Shown: positions 15,249 to 25,368 of the stretch, piece by piece
How positions within the stretch are numbered: position 1 is the first letter of the stretch
Layout of the letters: every line of letters starts with the position of its first letter
From: Syntrophorhabdaceae bacterium
Lineage (GTDB): Bacteria > Desulfobacterota > Syntrophorhabdia > Syntrophorhabdales > Syntrophorhabdaceae
Assembly: GCA_035541755.1 (NCBI GenBank)
Contig: DATKMQ010000066.1
Coordinates: 1 to 64,000 of the forward strand
Length of the DNA stretch: 64,000 bases
Direction: 5' to 3'
Program-made: the position numbers and the translations under genes
Notes under the pieces: generated by a model
The model's input: the letters and a program-made list of their open reading frames with translations, nothing else
Databases searched by the model: none
Told to the model about the DNA's origin: nothing

Positions 15249-15316
15249 CTGTCATATACGACAGACAAATACCCGTTGGCTGGATAGGTGGATTCCACAA
15301 CTGACGTATATGACAG
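15249..15316. repeat. Pair of palindromic CTGTC-type sites
   Basis: CTGTCATATACGACAG (15249-15264) and CTGACGTATATGACAG (15301-15316) are inverted copies of each other, differing at one base, and each is itself a near-palindrome. Centre distance is 52 bp, about five helical turns, which suits a pair of operators. No gene start lies beside them apart from the small frames on the minus strand. Confidence 0.5.
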
Positions 15317-15345
15317 ATCTATGATTCAGATAGCCCACTACCGCC

Positions 15346-15444
15346 TTAAGGCCTGGTTACACAAGGGGAACCAGTCATCTTGGGCGTCCCGTCGGTCAAG
15401 CGAATGTACACTTCTTTATCGTTGATGAGATCCACGCGAACCAT
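15346..15444 (-). CDS. Possible 32-aa small protein
   Basis: The minus strand carries GGGGAGG nine bases before the ATG at 15444. The peptide (begins MVRVDLINDKEVYIRL, then a TDGTPK turn) has a strand-turn-strand look and stops at 15346. It could be a remnant of the N-terminus of a larger protein. No family recognised. It lies upstream of the UGA-interrupted frame and the DUF3237 gene on the same strand. Confidence 0.35.
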   Translation of the reverse strand: MVRVDLINDKEVYIRLTDGTPKMTGSPCVTRP

Positions 15445-15533
15445 ATAATGTTGCCTCCCCGTGACGCATGAAGGTAGAGCGAAAGGCTCTCGTTGCCATG
15501 AGCGGGTACGTGATTACTGCAGCAGGGGTTTTG

Positions 15534-15566
15534 GAAAGTGTGATTTGTATCACCTTTTATGATTAT
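15534..15566 (-). repeat. 33-bp FNR-like dispersed repeat, copy 7 (reversed)
   Basis: On the minus strand it reads ATAATCATAAAAGG then TGATACAAATCACACTTTC, matching copies 1 and 3 over the right part. Opposite orientation to copies 1-6. Confidence 0.8.
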
Positions 15567-15734
15567 AGTAAGTTACAATGACAGAAATGCCCCGACATCG
15601 TGACATTCGGATGGGGACAAGCGACGAAGGTGTTCGTGCATAAAAAGCTTAATCACTATGGTTTCCGCGTGTTACATACAAGTTTTTGCAGAAATGCCGG
15701 ACTAACGACAAGGCAAATTGAGTCACAGGCCAAC

Positions 15735-15767
15735 GAAAGTGTGATTTGCGTCAGGTTTAAATATTAC
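15735..15767 (-). repeat. 33-bp FNR-like dispersed repeat, copy 8 (reversed)
   Basis: On the minus strand it reads GTAATATTTAAACC then TGACGCAAATCACACTTTC, with two changes in the dyad core. It is the outermost copy on the right. Confidence 0.75.
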
Positions 15768-16127
15768 AATATGTTATGTTGGTGCATTGCGGTGTGATTC
15801 ACCTGCAATGAAAGGTGGGCGTTCTCAAACGCGGGCAGCAGGGTTAAGGTCTGGAGGAGTCATCGCGTGGCACTCTATCTGGTCCCTCTTCCCAAGGACA
15901 GATGCTCGTTTCGACCGGGTAGGGCGTCCGGCTGATAAATGGCGGGCAGCCAATGGGGGTTGATGCCCTTAAATAAATCAGCTTCGAGCGGCGGAGCCAC
16001 GTGTTCCGGCTCCGTCAGCCATCTTAGGAGGGTCACAAGCTTCCCGTTGAAAGACTATTGATCTATTGGTGAAATATGGTACCATAAGCTTTGCCGGATT
16101 GAATAAATCAGAAGGGGGTATGTGGGC

Positions 16128-16595
16128 ATGCGACTCTATCTTGTGCAACATGCAGAGGCAAAAAAGGAAGAGGAAGATCCAGAGAGGGGTCTTACCGCCC
16201 GGGGACTCACCGACATACGCAAGGTAGCTGAATACGCGGCAAGGCTTCCTGTTGCCGTGAATGCCATATACCACAGCGGAAAGAAACGGGCCGCACAGAC
16301 CGCTCAGATGCTCGCCGATTTCATACGGCCCAAGGTGCCTCTCTTCGCTGTGGAGGGGCTCTCGCCTCAGGATGATCCAGGGACCTGGTTTAGCCGCCTG
16401 AAGGCGAGCAACGAAGACATGATAATCGTCGGCCACCTTCCCCATCTCGCCAAACTCGCGGGGCTTCTGCTTGAGGGTGACAGCGAGAGAAACTGCATCG
16501 CTTTCAAAATGGGCGGCATGGTCTGTCTGAAAAGGGGCGACAATGACAGATGGACGGTTGAATGGGTCCTTGTGCCGGAGGTGGTTCGCGGATGA
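16128..16595 (+). CDS. sixA: SixA-type phosphohistidine phosphatase (155 aa)
   Basis: A small histidine phosphatase that removes phosphate from phosphohistidine, for example on HPt or phosphotransferase proteins, in the cytoplasm. The family start MRLYLVQHAEA is visible, with His8 as nucleophile, the segment DPERGLTARGLTDI next, YHSGKKRAAQTA in the middle and the second histidine in VGHLPHLAKL. The RHG motif reads QHA here, with Gln for the usual Arg. The start at 16128 follows GAAGGGGG. It overlaps rmuC by 4 nt (ATGA), so the two are co-translated. It is the first gene to the right of the accessory island. Confidence 0.88.
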   Translation: MRLYLVQHAEAKKEEEDPERGLTARGLTDIRKVAEYAARLPVAVNAIYHSGKKRAAQTAQMLADFIRPKVPLFAVEGLSPQDDPGTWFSRLKASNEDMIIVGHLPHLAKLAGLLLEGDSERNCIAFKMGGMVCLKRGDNDRWTVEWVLVPEVVRG

Positions 16596-17962
16596 CGGTC
16601 TGGTCGGTCATCTTTTTCATCCTGGGATGTGCGGCCGGTGCGGCCGTGGTCTGGTTTTTTGCGGCGTCGCGCCATCACCGGAGGACGTCCGAGCTTGAAA
16701 GTCGCCTGGCCTCCGGCGACGCAATCATCGGTGAGTTAAGAGAGCGCAGTTGCTCGCAGGACCAGGAAACCGAGAGGCTGAGAAACGAACTAAGCCTTGA
16801 GACGCAGGCCAGGGTAGAGGCGCTCACCAGGCTTGAAGCCTCCGAACAACACCTCAAAGAGGAAATGGAACGCATCGAAAAGGTGAGGGGCGAATTGAGC
16901 GATACCTTCAAGGCCCTATCTCTTGATGCACTCACCAAGAATACGGAAGAATTCAAGAAATACGCCGACGAATTCATCAAGCTCGCCGAAGAAAAGATGA
17001 AATCGCAGACCGCTGAGAACAAAAAAGAACTGGAAGGCAAAAAGGAGCTCATCGACAGGAATATCGAAACCATCGGCAAATCCCTCACTGAGGTCCAAAG
17101 AAGGGTAGAAGAGGTTGGCAAGGTGAGCGGCGAGAAGATCACCGAAGTCGCGACGCTCATCAAGAAACATGAAGAGGTGACTTCCAAACTCAAAGAGACC
17201 ACCGAGCACCTGGGCCACGCGCTTGCAAGCTCGAAAAAGAGAGGGGAATGGGGCGAAAGAATGGCGGAAGACATTATCCGCCTCATCGGCATGGTAGAAG
17301 GCGTGAACTACATCAAACAGAAGACCCTGGAGCACTCCTCAGGAAGGCCCGATTATACCTTTCTTCTGCCCAATAGCTTAAAGATTAATATGGATGTGAA
17401 ATTTCCGCTTGACAACTATGTCCACTATCTTGACGCCGAATCGGACCACGACAAGAAGCGTTTTCGCGACGAGCTCCTGAAGAACACAAAACTCATGATC
17501 AAACAGGTCACGAGCCGCGAATACATAAACCCTGCCGATAACACGGTCGATTACGTGCTCATATTCATACCAAACGAACAGGTCTACGGGTTCATCAATG
17601 AGGCAGATCCCACCATCATGGATGAGGCGCTGCGTCAGAAGGTCATTCTCTGCTCACCCTTTACCCTCTATGCAGTCCTCGCCGTGATCAGACAGTCCAT
17701 TGAGAACTTCAACCTGGAACGTACGGCCTCGGAGATCCTTACGCTCCTTATGGATTTCTCCAAACAATGGACCGCCTTCAAGGACAAATTCAGGATCATG
17801 GGTGAGAGGCTCGACGCCGCGAAGAAGGAGTACGATGCGCTCCTCACGACCCGGAGCAACGTGCTTGAGCGACCCTTGCGCAAAATCGACGAGCTGGGGA
17901 AACAGAAGGCCATCTCGCTCACCGGGGATATAGTCCTCGGCGAAACATCATCTCCCGAATAG
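16592..17962 (+). CDS. rmuC: RmuC family protein (456 aa)
   Basis: A membrane-anchored protein of the RmuC family, named for an effect on recombination at inverted repeats; its core domain is related to restriction-endonuclease folds. One N-terminal membrane segment (about residues 4-24) is followed by a long charged coiled coil to about residue 200 and the conserved RmuC domain (GEWGERMAEDIIRLIGM, then PDYTFLLP, MDVKFPLDNY and VLIFIPNEQVYGF). The start overlaps the sixA stop as ATGA; an upstream in-frame start at 16562 lies inside sixA and is less likely. A strong bidirectional terminator follows. Confidence 0.92.
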   Translation: MTVWSVIFFILGCAAGAAVVWFFAASRHHRRTSELESRLASGDAIIGELRERSCSQDQETERLRNELSLETQARVEALTRLEASEQHLKEEMERIEKVRGELSDTFKALSLDALTKNTEEFKKYADEFIKLAEEKMKSQTAENKKELEGKKELIDRNIETIGKSLTEVQRRVEEVGKVSGEKITEVATLIKKHEEVTSKLKETTEHLGHALASSKKRGEWGERMAEDIIRLIGMVEGVNYIKQKTLEHSSGRPDYTFLLPNSLKINMDVKFPLDNYVHYLDAESDHDKKRFRDELLKNTKLMIKQVTSREYINPADNTVDYVLIFIPNEQVYGFINEADPTIMDEALRQKVILCSPFTLYAVLAVIRQSIENFNLERTASEILTLLMDFSKQWTAFKDKFRIMGERLDAAKKEYDALLTTRSNVLERPLRKIDELGKQKAISLTGDIVLGETSSPE

Positions 17963-17985
17963 CACCGACAAGAGATCCTAATGAA

Positions 17986-18015
17986 AAGGGGAAACGGTGA
18001 TCACCGCTTCCCCTT
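17986..18015. terminator. Bidirectional terminator between rmuC and ppdK
   Basis: AAGGGGAAACGGTGA faces TCACCGCTTCCCCTT, a 15-bp nearly perfect stem with T-rich sequence to the right. It lies between two convergent genes and can serve both. Confidence 0.85.
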
Positions 18016-18039
18016 CTTTAATACTATTTTCCAGGCGTT

Positions 18040-20814
18040 CTACTTCTTTTTGGCCTGAGCCTTTTTAGCCGGTTTGTCTTTTATGGCCGCCCGCGCAGCC
18101 GCCAGTTTCGCAATGGTTACCCGATAAGGCGAGCAGCTCACATAATTGAGCCCGACCTTGTGGCAAAACTCAACGGAATTGGGCTCGCCACCATGTTCCC
18201 CGCAGATGCCGCACTTCAAATTCTTCCGTGTGCCTCTGCCAAGGTCAACACCCATCTTCATGAGCTTGCCTACCCCGCCCTCATCAATCCTCTGGAAGGG
18301 ATCGAATGTGTAAATCTCCTTTTCCACATAAGGAACCAGGAATTTGCCTGCGTCGTCACGACTCATGCCCAGGGTTGTCTGTGTCAGATCGTTGGTGCCG
18401 AAGGAGAAAAACTCTGCTTCTGTGGCTATTTCATCCGCGGTAATGGCCGCTCTCGGTATCTCGATCATGGTGCCCACCATGTATTCGATCTTGGTTTTGT
18501 TGATTTTAAACACCTCTTCCGCCACCTTCACCACAACTTCTTTCTGGAGCGTGAGCTCTTTCACGTTGCCCACGAGCGGTATCATCACTTCCGGTTTCAC
18601 GTTGATGCCTTTCTTCTTCACCTCACAGGCGGCCTCGAAAATCGCCCTGGCCTGCATCTCTGTGATTTCCGGAAAAACAATGCCGAGCCGGCAGCCCCGG
18701 TGTCCCAGCATGGGGTTTGCTTCGTGGAGACTATCTATCTTTAGCTGCACTTTTTCGGCAGAAATGCCCATCTTCTGCGCCAGGTCCTGCACTTCCCTGT
18801 CGGTATGGGGAAGGAATTCATGGAGCGGCGGGTCGAGTGTCCTGATTGTAACAGGGAGCCCCTTCATAACTGTAAACAGACCCACGAAGTCTTTCCGCTG
18901 CATGGGAAGCAGCTTTTTCAAGGCCTCTACCCTGCCCGCCCGGTCTTCTGCGAGAATCATCTCGCGGACCGCATCAATCCGGTCGCCCTCGAAGAACATA
19001 TGTTCGGTGCGGCACAGGCCGATACCTTCAGCGCCGAATGCCACGGCAACCGCAGCCTGATCCGGCTGGTCGGCGTTCGTCCTGATGCCGAGTTTCCTTG
19101 CCTCGTCAGCCCACTTCATAAGCAGAGCAAAATCCTGATAAATCTTCGACTGTGCCGGCTTCAGGGTCTTTTCCAGGAGCACACGGAGGATTTCGGACGG
19201 TATTGTCTTGATCTGTCCGGCAAATACCTCTCCGGTTGTCCCATCGATAGAGACAAATTCACCTTCCCTGATGGCTTTATCCTTGACGCGGATGACCTTT
19301 TTTGCATAATCGATATCGAGTGAGCCGCAGCCGGCAACGCAGACCTTACCCATCTGACGGGCAACGAGCGCAGCGTGGCTCGTCATGCCCCCTCGAGAAG
19401 TGAGAATGCCCTGGGCCGCGTTCATACCCCGGATATCCTCCGGTGAGGTGTCGATCCTGACGAGGATCACCTGTTCCTTCCTTGCCGCCCAGGCTTCCGC
19501 GTCTTCGGCGCTGAAAACAACCTTACCTGCCGCGGCGCCGGGCCCCGCATTCAACCCTTTGGCCACCATGTCGCCGGCCTTCAATGCCCTCTCTTTTTCT
19601 TTGGGGTCAAAAATGGGGCGCAAAAGCTGATTGAGCTGATCGGGCTCCACACGCATAAGCGCCTCTTCTTTGGTAATGAGCTTTTCCTTTACCATGTCCA
19701 CAGCGATCTTGAAGGCTGCAAAAGCCGTTCTCTTGCCGGTCCTCGTCTGGAGCATCCAGAGTTTTTTGTTCTGAATCGTAAATTCCACGTCCTGCATGTC
19801 GCGGTAGCTCTTCTCCAGAATGTTCCTGATCTTGATTACTTCCTTATATATCCCGGGCCAGAGTTCTTCCAGAGACTTAACCGAGGCATCCGTTTTCTGT
19901 TTCTTGTTAATGGGGAGGGGCGTCCTGATACCGGCGACTACGTCCTCGCCCTGGGCGTTCACGAGATACTCACCATAGAATTCATTTTCACCGCTCGCAG
20001 GGTTACGTGTAAATGCCACGCCCGTGCCGCTTGTCTCACCCATGTTGCCGAAAACCATGCACTGAACATTGACAGCCGTTCCCCAATCGCCTGGGATATT
20101 GTTGAGCTCACGGTAGGCGATGGCCCGATCCGTGTTCCACGAGTTAAAAACCGCGCCGATAGCCCCCCAGAGTTGTTCGAAGGGGTCTTCGGGAAAACTT
20201 ATTTTCAATCTGTCTTTGATGGCCTTCTTGAAGCTCTCCACCAGGTCCTTAAGATCTGCTACGGTCAGTTCCGTATCAAACTTTATGCCTCTCGCCTTCT
20301 TCTTCGCATCGATGATCACCTCGAAGGGGTCGTGCTCTTCCTTGCTTTGCGGCTTAAGTCCCAAAACCACATCGCCGTACATCTGGACAAAGCGGCGATA
20401 GCAGTCATAAGCGAACCGCTCATTGCCGGAAAGACGCACGAGACCTGCTACGGTCTTTTCATTGAGTCCGAGATTAAGTACCGTGTCCATCATACCGGGC
20501 ATGCTGACCCGCGCGCCCGAACGCACAGAGAACAGAAGCGGATTCTGGGAATCGCCGAATTTCGAGCCCATGATCTTCTCCGTCTTCTTGAGGTTCTCCA
20601 GGACCTGCTCTTTGAGACCCTGAGGGAGCTTCATGCCGCCTTTGTAAAAGAGCGTGCATACCTCAGTCGTAATGGTAAACCCGGGCGGTACGGGGATACC
20701 CCGGTTGACCATATCGGCGAGCCCGGCGCCCTTGCCGCCAAGCAGGTTCTTAAGACCCATATTACCCTCTGCCTTGTTGCCCCCGAAAAAATAGACATAC
20801 TTCGCTTTTCCCAT
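18040..20814 (-). CDS. ppdK: Pyruvate, phosphate dikinase (924 aa)
   Basis: Interconverts pyruvate, ATP and phosphate with phosphoenolpyruvate, AMP and pyrophosphate. In anaerobes it can run in either direction, giving PEP for gluconeogenesis or saving ATP in glycolysis. The N-terminal ATP-grasp domain starts at FFGG with [10 protein letters not shown]. The swivelling phosphohistidine domain has [16 protein letters not shown] (catalytic His near residue 455). The TIM-barrel PEP domain has [19 protein letters not shown] and CGICGEHGG. The start at 20814 is set by AGGAGGATTGTT. The last 15 residues form an unusual Lys/Ala tail ([10 protein letters not shown]). It follows glyS closely. Confidence 0.96.
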   Translation of the reverse strand: MGKAKYVYFFGGNKAEGNMGLKNLLGGKGAGLADMVNRGIPVPPGFTITTEVCTLFYKGGMKLPQGLKEQVLENLKKTEKIMGSKFGDSQNPLLFSVRSGARVSMPGMMDTVLNLGLNEKTVAGLVRLSGNERFAYDCYRRFVQMYGDVVLGLKPQSKEEHDPFEVIIDAKKKARGIKFDTELTVADLKDLVESFKKAIKDRLKISFPEDPFEQLWGAIGAVFNSWNTDRAIAYRELNNIPGDWGTAVNVQCMVFGNMGETSGTGVAFTRNPASGENEFYGEYLVNAQGEDVVAGIRTPLPINKKQKTDASVKSLEELWPGIYKEVIKIRNILEKSYRDMQDVEFTIQNKKLWMLQTRTGKRTAFAAFKIAVDMVKEKLITKEEALMRVEPDQLNQLLRPIFDPKEKERALKAGDMVAKGLNAGPGAAAGKVVFSAEDAEAWAARKEQVILVRIDTSPEDIRGMNAAQGILTSRGGMTSHAALVARQMGKVCVAGCGSLDIDYAKKVIRVKDKAIREGEFVSIDGTTGEVFAGQIKTIPSEILRVLLEKTLKPAQSKIYQDFALLMKWADEARKLGIRTNADQPDQAAVAVAFGAEGIGLCRTEHMFFEGDRIDAVREMILAEDRAGRVEALKKLLPMQRKDFVGLFTVMKGLPVTIRTLDPPLHEFLPHTDREVQDLAQKMGISAEKVQLKIDSLHEANPMLGHRGCRLGIVFPEITEMQARAIFEAACEVKKKGINVKPEVMIPLVGNVKELTLQKEVVVKVAEEVFKINKTKIEYMVGTMIEIPRAAITADEIATEAEFFSFGTNDLTQTTLGMSRDDAGKFLVPYVEKEIYTFDPFQRIDEGGVGKLMKMGVDLGRGTRKNLKCGICGEHGGEPNSVEFCHKVGLNYVSCSPYRVTIAKLAAARAAIKDKPAKKAQAKKK

Positions 20815-20825
20815 AACAATCCTCC

Positions 20826-22910
20826 TCATTCGACGCGGATTTTTGAAAAATCGGCAAACGTCAGAAACATATTCTTTATCTTTGCAAGTGCAGCAAGCCT
20901 GTTGTTCCTTACGGTCTCGTCCTTGTCCATGACAAAAACCTTATCGAAATAGTTGTCGATGCTCTCTTTAAAACCGACGAGCACTGACAGGGCCTTGGCA
21001 TACGCGCGCTCTTCAATGAGCTTGATGAAGACCTCGCGGCTCGCTTCGTACAAATTGAACAGGTCCCTCTCTTCATTAAGAGCAAAGATTCGAGTATCCA
21101 CAGCGGGGTCCGTCTCAATCTGCTTGGTGATATTGTACACACGTCTGAAACCAACCATGAGCCTGTCGAAATCTTCTTTGGACTTTTGCGTTTCGAGGGC
21201 GATCAGACGCTCATACCCGTCGTAGATGTCACGTGAGACAAGGTCGAGCACACTCTCCACGTAATCCTGGTCGTGGTTCTCTTCGAGCATCAAGAACTTG
21301 AAGCGTGTGACGATAAAATCGAGGATCGCTGCCCTGGTCTCTTCGAAGGGGAGCCTCTTTGGGATCTTCGATCCGCTGTCATACGCAGCTTTCAGCAGGC
21401 CCTCAAGGGAAATATGTAGTTTCTTATTAAGCACAATCCGCACGATCCCTAAAGACTGTCTGCGAAGGGCGTAGGGGTCAAGGTTACCTGTGGGCGCAAT
21501 GTTAACCGAGAAGAAAGACATGATGGAATCGGCCTTGTCGGCGATGCTTAAAATCGCCCCGGCCCACGTTGCAGGCAGCTTGCCGTCTCCGCTTGCAGGC
21601 AGATAGTGTTCTTCGATAGCTTCTGCCACGTCTCTGTCTTCGCCTTCTGCAAGCGCGTAGATCCTTCCCATGGTACCCTGTAGCTCAGGGAATTCTCCGA
21701 CCATATGCGTCGCCAGGTCGGCCTTCATGATTCGTGCTGCGTCAGCGACTTTGGCCCTAAGACCTTGATCGATCATTAAGGCAAGATAATCGCCGATTGC
21801 GATCACGCGATCGGTCTTGTCCTTCAGGGTGCCGAGCTTCACGTGAAAAACAATGGAGCTCAACCGCTCGGAGCGGTCGATGAGCCTTAACTTCTTGTCT
21901 TCCTCATAGAAGAACCGTGCATCGGCCAGGCGCGCCTTGAGCACCTTCTCGTTGCCATGCACCACGTTCTTGTCCTCTTTGGGGATCGTATTGGCGAAAA
22001 ATATAAAGCACGGTTTGAGACCGTCTTTATCGTCTTCCACGGGGATATAGCGCTGATGACTCTTCATCACGTTCACCAGAACTTCTTTCGGGAGATTCAG
22101 GTAGGCCTCTTCGAAGGTGCCAAGAAGCGGGTAGGGATACTCTGTGATATAGATGATCTCCTGGATCAATTCCTCGTCGCCCACTGCATGGCCCTTGACC
22201 TCGTCTTCAATGCGCTTGACACCGGCCTTAACCGTGGTAAGCCGCTCGGCCTCGTCGATGATGACGTAGTGCTTCCGGAGCGTATCCATATATACCGAGG
22301 CGTCGCTCACAACCACGCTTCCTGTGGACAGAAACCGGTGGCAGCGTGTGGTGTTGCCGCTTGTCACATCGGCAACCGAAAATTCCACGGGTTCGTCACC
22401 TAAAAGACAGAGAACCCATTGAATGGGCCTCGCGTATTCGAAAGTTTCGGCACCCCAGCGCATCTTTTTCTGAAAGGGAACCCGGGCAATAACATCCGGG
22501 AGAATCGCCGCGAGAATCGTTTTCGTGTCTTCGCCCTTCTCGAATTTTTCTACAGTGACAAATTCGACGCCATCCTTTACGCCCTTTTTTACGGCATCAG
22601 GCTCAACGCCCTGTGATTTTGCAAATCCGAGCGCAGCCTTGGTGGGCTTGCCTGATTCGTCGTAAGCCCGGTTCCAGGGGGGGCCGTACTTGATGATCGT
22701 GGTTTCTTCCTGTTTTTCCGCCACATCGTGCACCATGGCGGCCATGCGCCGTGGTGTGGCCTTGACCGTAATCTCGCCATGCACAATGCGCGATCGGACA
22801 AGTGCCTCTTCGAGAAGTTTCTTGAACCCTTCTTTTGCGGGCGCGAGAAACCGCGCGGGGATCTCTTCTGTGCCAATCTCAAGCAATAACGTTCTCAAGC
22901 GGGACTCCAT
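20826..22910 (-). CDS. glyS: Glycyl-tRNA synthetase beta subunit (694 aa)
   Basis: Beta subunit of the alpha2-beta2 bacterial glycyl-tRNA synthetase, involved in tRNA binding. The typical N-terminus [14 protein letters not shown] is visible, followed by [23 protein letters not shown] and the C-terminal anticodon-binding part ending [21 protein letters not shown]. Length is normal. It lies 18 nt after glyQ and 11 nt before ppdK, so the three genes form one unit on the minus strand. Two-subunit GlyRS is usual in proteobacteria. Confidence 0.97.
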   Translation of the reverse strand: MESRLRTLLLEIGTEEIPARFLAPAKEGFKKLLEEALVRSRIVHGEITVKATPRRMAAMVHDVAEKQEETTIIKYGPPWNRAYDESGKPTKAALGFAKSQGVEPDAVKKGVKDGVEFVTVEKFEKGEDTKTILAAILPDVIARVPFQKKMRWGAETFEYARPIQWVLCLLGDEPVEFSVADVTSGNTTRCHRFLSTGSVVVSDASVYMDTLRKHYVIIDEAERLTTVKAGVKRIEDEVKGHAVGDEELIQEIIYITEYPYPLLGTFEEAYLNLPKEVLVNVMKSHQRYIPVEDDKDGLKPCFIFFANTIPKEDKNVVHGNEKVLKARLADARFFYEEDKKLRLIDRSERLSSIVFHVKLGTLKDKTDRVIAIGDYLALMIDQGLRAKVADAARIMKADLATHMVGEFPELQGTMGRIYALAEGEDRDVAEAIEEHYLPASGDGKLPATWAGAILSIADKADSIMSFFSVNIAPTGNLDPYALRRQSLGIVRIVLNKKLHISLEGLLKAAYDSGSKIPKRLPFEETRAAILDFIVTRFKFLMLEENHDQDYVESVLDLVSRDIYDGYERLIALETQKSKEDFDRLMVGFRRVYNITKQIETDPAVDTRIFALNEERDLFNLYEASREVFIKLIEERAYAKALSVLVGFKESIDNYFDKVFVMDKDETVRNNRLAALAKIKNMFLTFADFSKIRVE

Positions 22911-22928
22911 TGTTAAGAGCTAAGCATC

Positions 22929-23804
22929 TTACTTTTTCAGAAGCGGAAAACCAAGTTCCTCTCTTTTTTGCACGTAGAGCTCGGCGCACATCTTTGCGAG
23001 ATTACGCACTCTGCCGATATAATTTGCCCGCTCTGTGACGCTGATGGCGCCCCGTGCATCGAGAAGGTTAAAGACATGGGAACATTTGAGACAGAAGTCA
23101 TAGGAGGGATAGATGAGTCCCCTTCCCCTTACCAGTTTCTCCCCTTCGCGCTCAAAGGTATCGAAGAGGCTCCGAAGCATGGCCGGATCAGATTCCTCAA
23201 AATTGTACGTGGAGAACTCCCGCTCCGGATCGAGGAATACGTCCCCGTAGAGAACATCCTTGTTCCATCTGATGCGATAGACGCTATCCACGTCCTGCAG
23301 ATACATGGCGATGCGTTCAATGCCGTAGGTGATCTCCACGGTGATGGGCGAAAGGTTGACGCCGCCTGCCTGCTGAAAGTAAGTGAACTGCGTGATTTCC
23401 ATGCCGTCGAGCCACACTTCCCATCCTAAGCCCCAGGCGCCAAGCGTGGGCGATTCCCAGTCATCTTCCACAAAACGGATATCATGATATGATGTGTCAA
23501 CGCCGAAGCTTTTCAAGCTTTCAATATAGATGTCCTGAATCTCTTTGGGCGACGGTTTCATCACAACCTGGAACTGATAGTAGTGCTGGAGTCGGTTCGG
23601 ATTTTCACCGTAGCGCCCGTCGGCTGGCCTTCGTGAGGGCTGCACGTATGCAGCGTTCCAGGGCTCGGGACCAAGGCATCGCAAAAACGTGGCGGGATGA
23701 AACGTGCCTGCCCCGACTTCCACGTCGTAGGGCTGTTGCACGATACAGCCTTTGTCCGCCCAGAACTTCTGTAATGCCAATATCAAGTCTTGAAAATACA
23801 TCAT
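22929..23804 (-). CDS. glyQ: Glycyl-tRNA synthetase alpha subunit (291 aa)
   Basis: Catalytic class II subunit that makes glycyl adenylate and charges tRNA-Gly together with glyS. The family start is visible ([34 protein letters not shown]), with [22 protein letters not shown] (motif 2), and [19 protein letters not shown]. Full length, no lesion. First gene of the glyQ-glyS-ppdK unit. The 280 nt upstream contain no T-box or other recognisable leader. Confidence 0.97.
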   Translation of the reverse strand: MMYFQDLILALQKFWADKGCIVQQPYDVEVGAGTFHPATFLRCLGPEPWNAAYVQPSRRPADGRYGENPNRLQHYYQFQVVMKPSPKEIQDIYIESLKSFGVDTSYHDIRFVEDDWESPTLGAWGLGWEVWLDGMEITQFTYFQQAGGVNLSPITVEITYGIERIAMYLQDVDSVYRIRWNKDVLYGDVFLDPEREFSTYNFEESDPAMLRSLFDTFEREGEKLVRGRGLIYPSYDFCLKCSHVFNLLDARGAISVTERANYIGRVRNLAKMCAELYVQKREELGFPLLKK

Positions 23805-24084
23805 GAAAAACCCCTTTTTCTATACCACAAAAGAGACGTATTACGCCAATGATTTCGACGTACGGCTGTGCGGCTTTCATGGCCGATAATCATATTCGTC
23901 CGCTTCTTTTGTGAGAAGCTCCGGTGAGAAGAAGACGAGCTTTTATGCGTACAAGCCGGTTTGCGATTACACAAAGAAAGGAGATTGCAAATCCGTCACT
24001 CTCGTACGAAGCCGCGCGCACAGGCGAACCGGGATATCAACTGCGAGATAACGATCAGTGGACCAAAGAATCTGTATCGATGGC

Positions 24085-24597
24085 TCAGGCAGGTCTTTTG
24101 ACAACGTAGACACGCCGTGGTCCACGCTCCTCCGTCCGGATCGTCTTTAAAAGCTTCATGCCGATCTTTTCCAAAGTGCGCAAAGACGCTCTGTTTTGCG
24201 GGTGGACGAGCGCAAGCAGACGATGTACGCTCAGGGTTTCAAACCCGTAGACGATTTGAGCCCTGCCGATTTCCGTGGCATAGCCCTTTCGCCGCGCATC
24301 CTCAATCAGGGCGAAACCCAGTTCAAAATCGTCCTCATAGAGATACCGGCACGGTAAGAGTCCCGCGAAACCGACAAAGCGCTCAGGCTTTTTCTCGCAC
24401 AGCACGCCGAGTCCATAGGATAGCCTCCCAAAGGTGAAATGCTCCCTGATAAAACGTCCCGCCTCTTCTGCCGACATGGGGGTGCCTCCGAAAAGCCACT
24501 GCATGGTCGTCGGCCTGGCGAACATCTGAGCGAGCAGCGGCACGTCAGAATCGGTAAGCTCCCTCACGATAAGGCGTTCGGCCTCTATAGTATACAT
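24085..24597 (-). CDS. GNAT family N-acetyltransferase, RimJ/RimL-like (170 aa)
   Basis: An acetyl-CoA-dependent N-acetyltransferase. The fold is recognised from ERLIVRELTDSDVPLLAQMF at the N-terminus, EDDFELGFALIEDARRKGYATEIGRAQIVYGFETLSVHRLLALVHPQNRASLRTLEKIGM, with the acetyl-CoA loop around RRKGYATE and the RimL-type ending NRASLRTLEKIGMK. Substrate unknown; relatives modify ribosomal proteins, small molecules or antibiotics. GAGGG lies a few bases before the ATG. A possible small gene precedes it on the same strand. Confidence 0.85.
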   Translation of the reverse strand: MYTIEAERLIVRELTDSDVPLLAQMFARPTTMQWLFGGTPMSAEEAGRFIREHFTFGRLSYGLGVLCEKKPERFVGFAGLLPCRYLYEDDFELGFALIEDARRKGYATEIGRAQIVYGFETLSVHRLLALVHPQNRASLRTLEKIGMKLLKTIRTEERGPRRVYVVKRPA

Positions 24598-24633
24598 CTT
24601 TGACCCTCGCCGTATTGTATCGGGTTTTCCGAT

Positions 24634-24753
24634 TCACTTCAAGGCATCCAATGCGATCGAGGCAGTAACGCACGAAATCTGCGCAAACGCGTATTCGGGG
24701 TTTACGGCGGCGGCATGCAGCACATGGCCCGGCAAGAAAACCCGCAATGGCAT
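24634..24753 (-). CDS. Possible 39-aa small protein upstream of the GNAT gene
   Basis: The minus strand shows ACGGAGGAAAATCAAC before the ATG at 24753, a clear ribosome binding site. The peptide starts MPLRVFLPGHVLHAAA and ends ASIALDALK. It is moderately hydrophobic but lacks a convincing membrane segment. It stops 36 nt before the acetyltransferase start, so it could be a leader ORF or a remnant of a longer gene. No family recognised. Confidence 0.35.
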   Translation of the reverse strand: MPLRVFLPGHVLHAAAVNPEYAFAQISCVTASIALDALK

Positions 24754-25011
24754 GTTGATTTTCCTCCGTAAGCTGCGCTGTGCGCTGCGAGGCATTGTAC
24801 GGTTCAGATGCAATATCCGCGGACTATAGCAGGGTAGCTCGTGGCCGCGGGTGGAGTAGGCCACCATACAAACAAAGCGTTTCAGATTCGCAAGATTCGT
24901 GCTCGTAACAGACTGACCCGATGCCCTTTTTTTACCGGACTTGACTTTACAGGCGCAAACCATTAATGTAGTGGCTGGTCAAAGAACTCTTGAAAGTAAA
25001 GGAGGTTATCG

Positions 25012-25368
25012 ATGGTGCGTGCAAAGCTCTGGTTTCGATGCGCAGCCATGCATGACCCTGTGACCCCCATGGTCGTGCAGCCGGCGCTTGTGGGATGGGA
25101 GGCAAAAAAGCGCAGGGTGGATCTCACCATAGAGCGCGCCTTCAGCGGCGAGGAACTCGTGAAGCGGATGAAGGGATGGGTGACCACAGATCCCTACAAG
25201 GTGATTGAGGTCGTAAAGAAATATGGTAAGCTGAAAGTCCTCGATGATCGCGAACTCGTTATTGAAATAGAGAAAGAAGAAGATGCAGCGACGCTTCAAC
25301 AAGCGCTTCTTAACGATTTCGGTACGGAAGTTGATATAGAGATGGTGAAAAAGACCCCCCGCTCATGA
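25012..25368 (+). CDS. Conserved hypothetical protein upstream of lepA (118 aa)
   Basis: I do not recognise the family firmly. The start follows AAAGGAGG at an ideal distance. The protein has an alternating strand-helix pattern: a strand near [18 protein letters not shown], a helix [14 protein letters not shown], a strand [16 protein letters not shown] and a final helix [13 protein letters not shown]. This suggests a small ferredoxin-like fold. No signal peptide or membrane segment. The stop overlaps the lepA start by 4 nt (ATGA), so it is translationally coupled to lepA. Confidence 0.75.
   Translation: MVRAKLWFRCAAMHDPVTPMVVQPALVGWEAKKRRVDLTIERAFSGEELVKRMKGWVTTDPYKVIEVVKKYGKLKVLDDRELVIEIEKEEDAATLQQALLNDFGTEVDIEMVKKTPRS

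Larger units (their letters stand above)
15445..16127. other. Gene-free right edge of the accessory island
   Basis: It holds repeat copies 7 and 8 in reverse orientation and a GC-rich hairpin (CGGAGCC 15992-15998 with GGCTCCG 16008-16014) without U-run. No supported gene was seen. Confidence 0.55.

Noticed and set aside
15600-15797. 65-codon frame overlapping repeat copy 8
   Set aside because: No ribosome binding site, and the frame runs through the repeat.
23924-24109. Small plus-strand gene between glyQ and the acetyltransferase
   Set aside because: No ribosome binding site, and it runs into the acetyltransferase end on the other strand.
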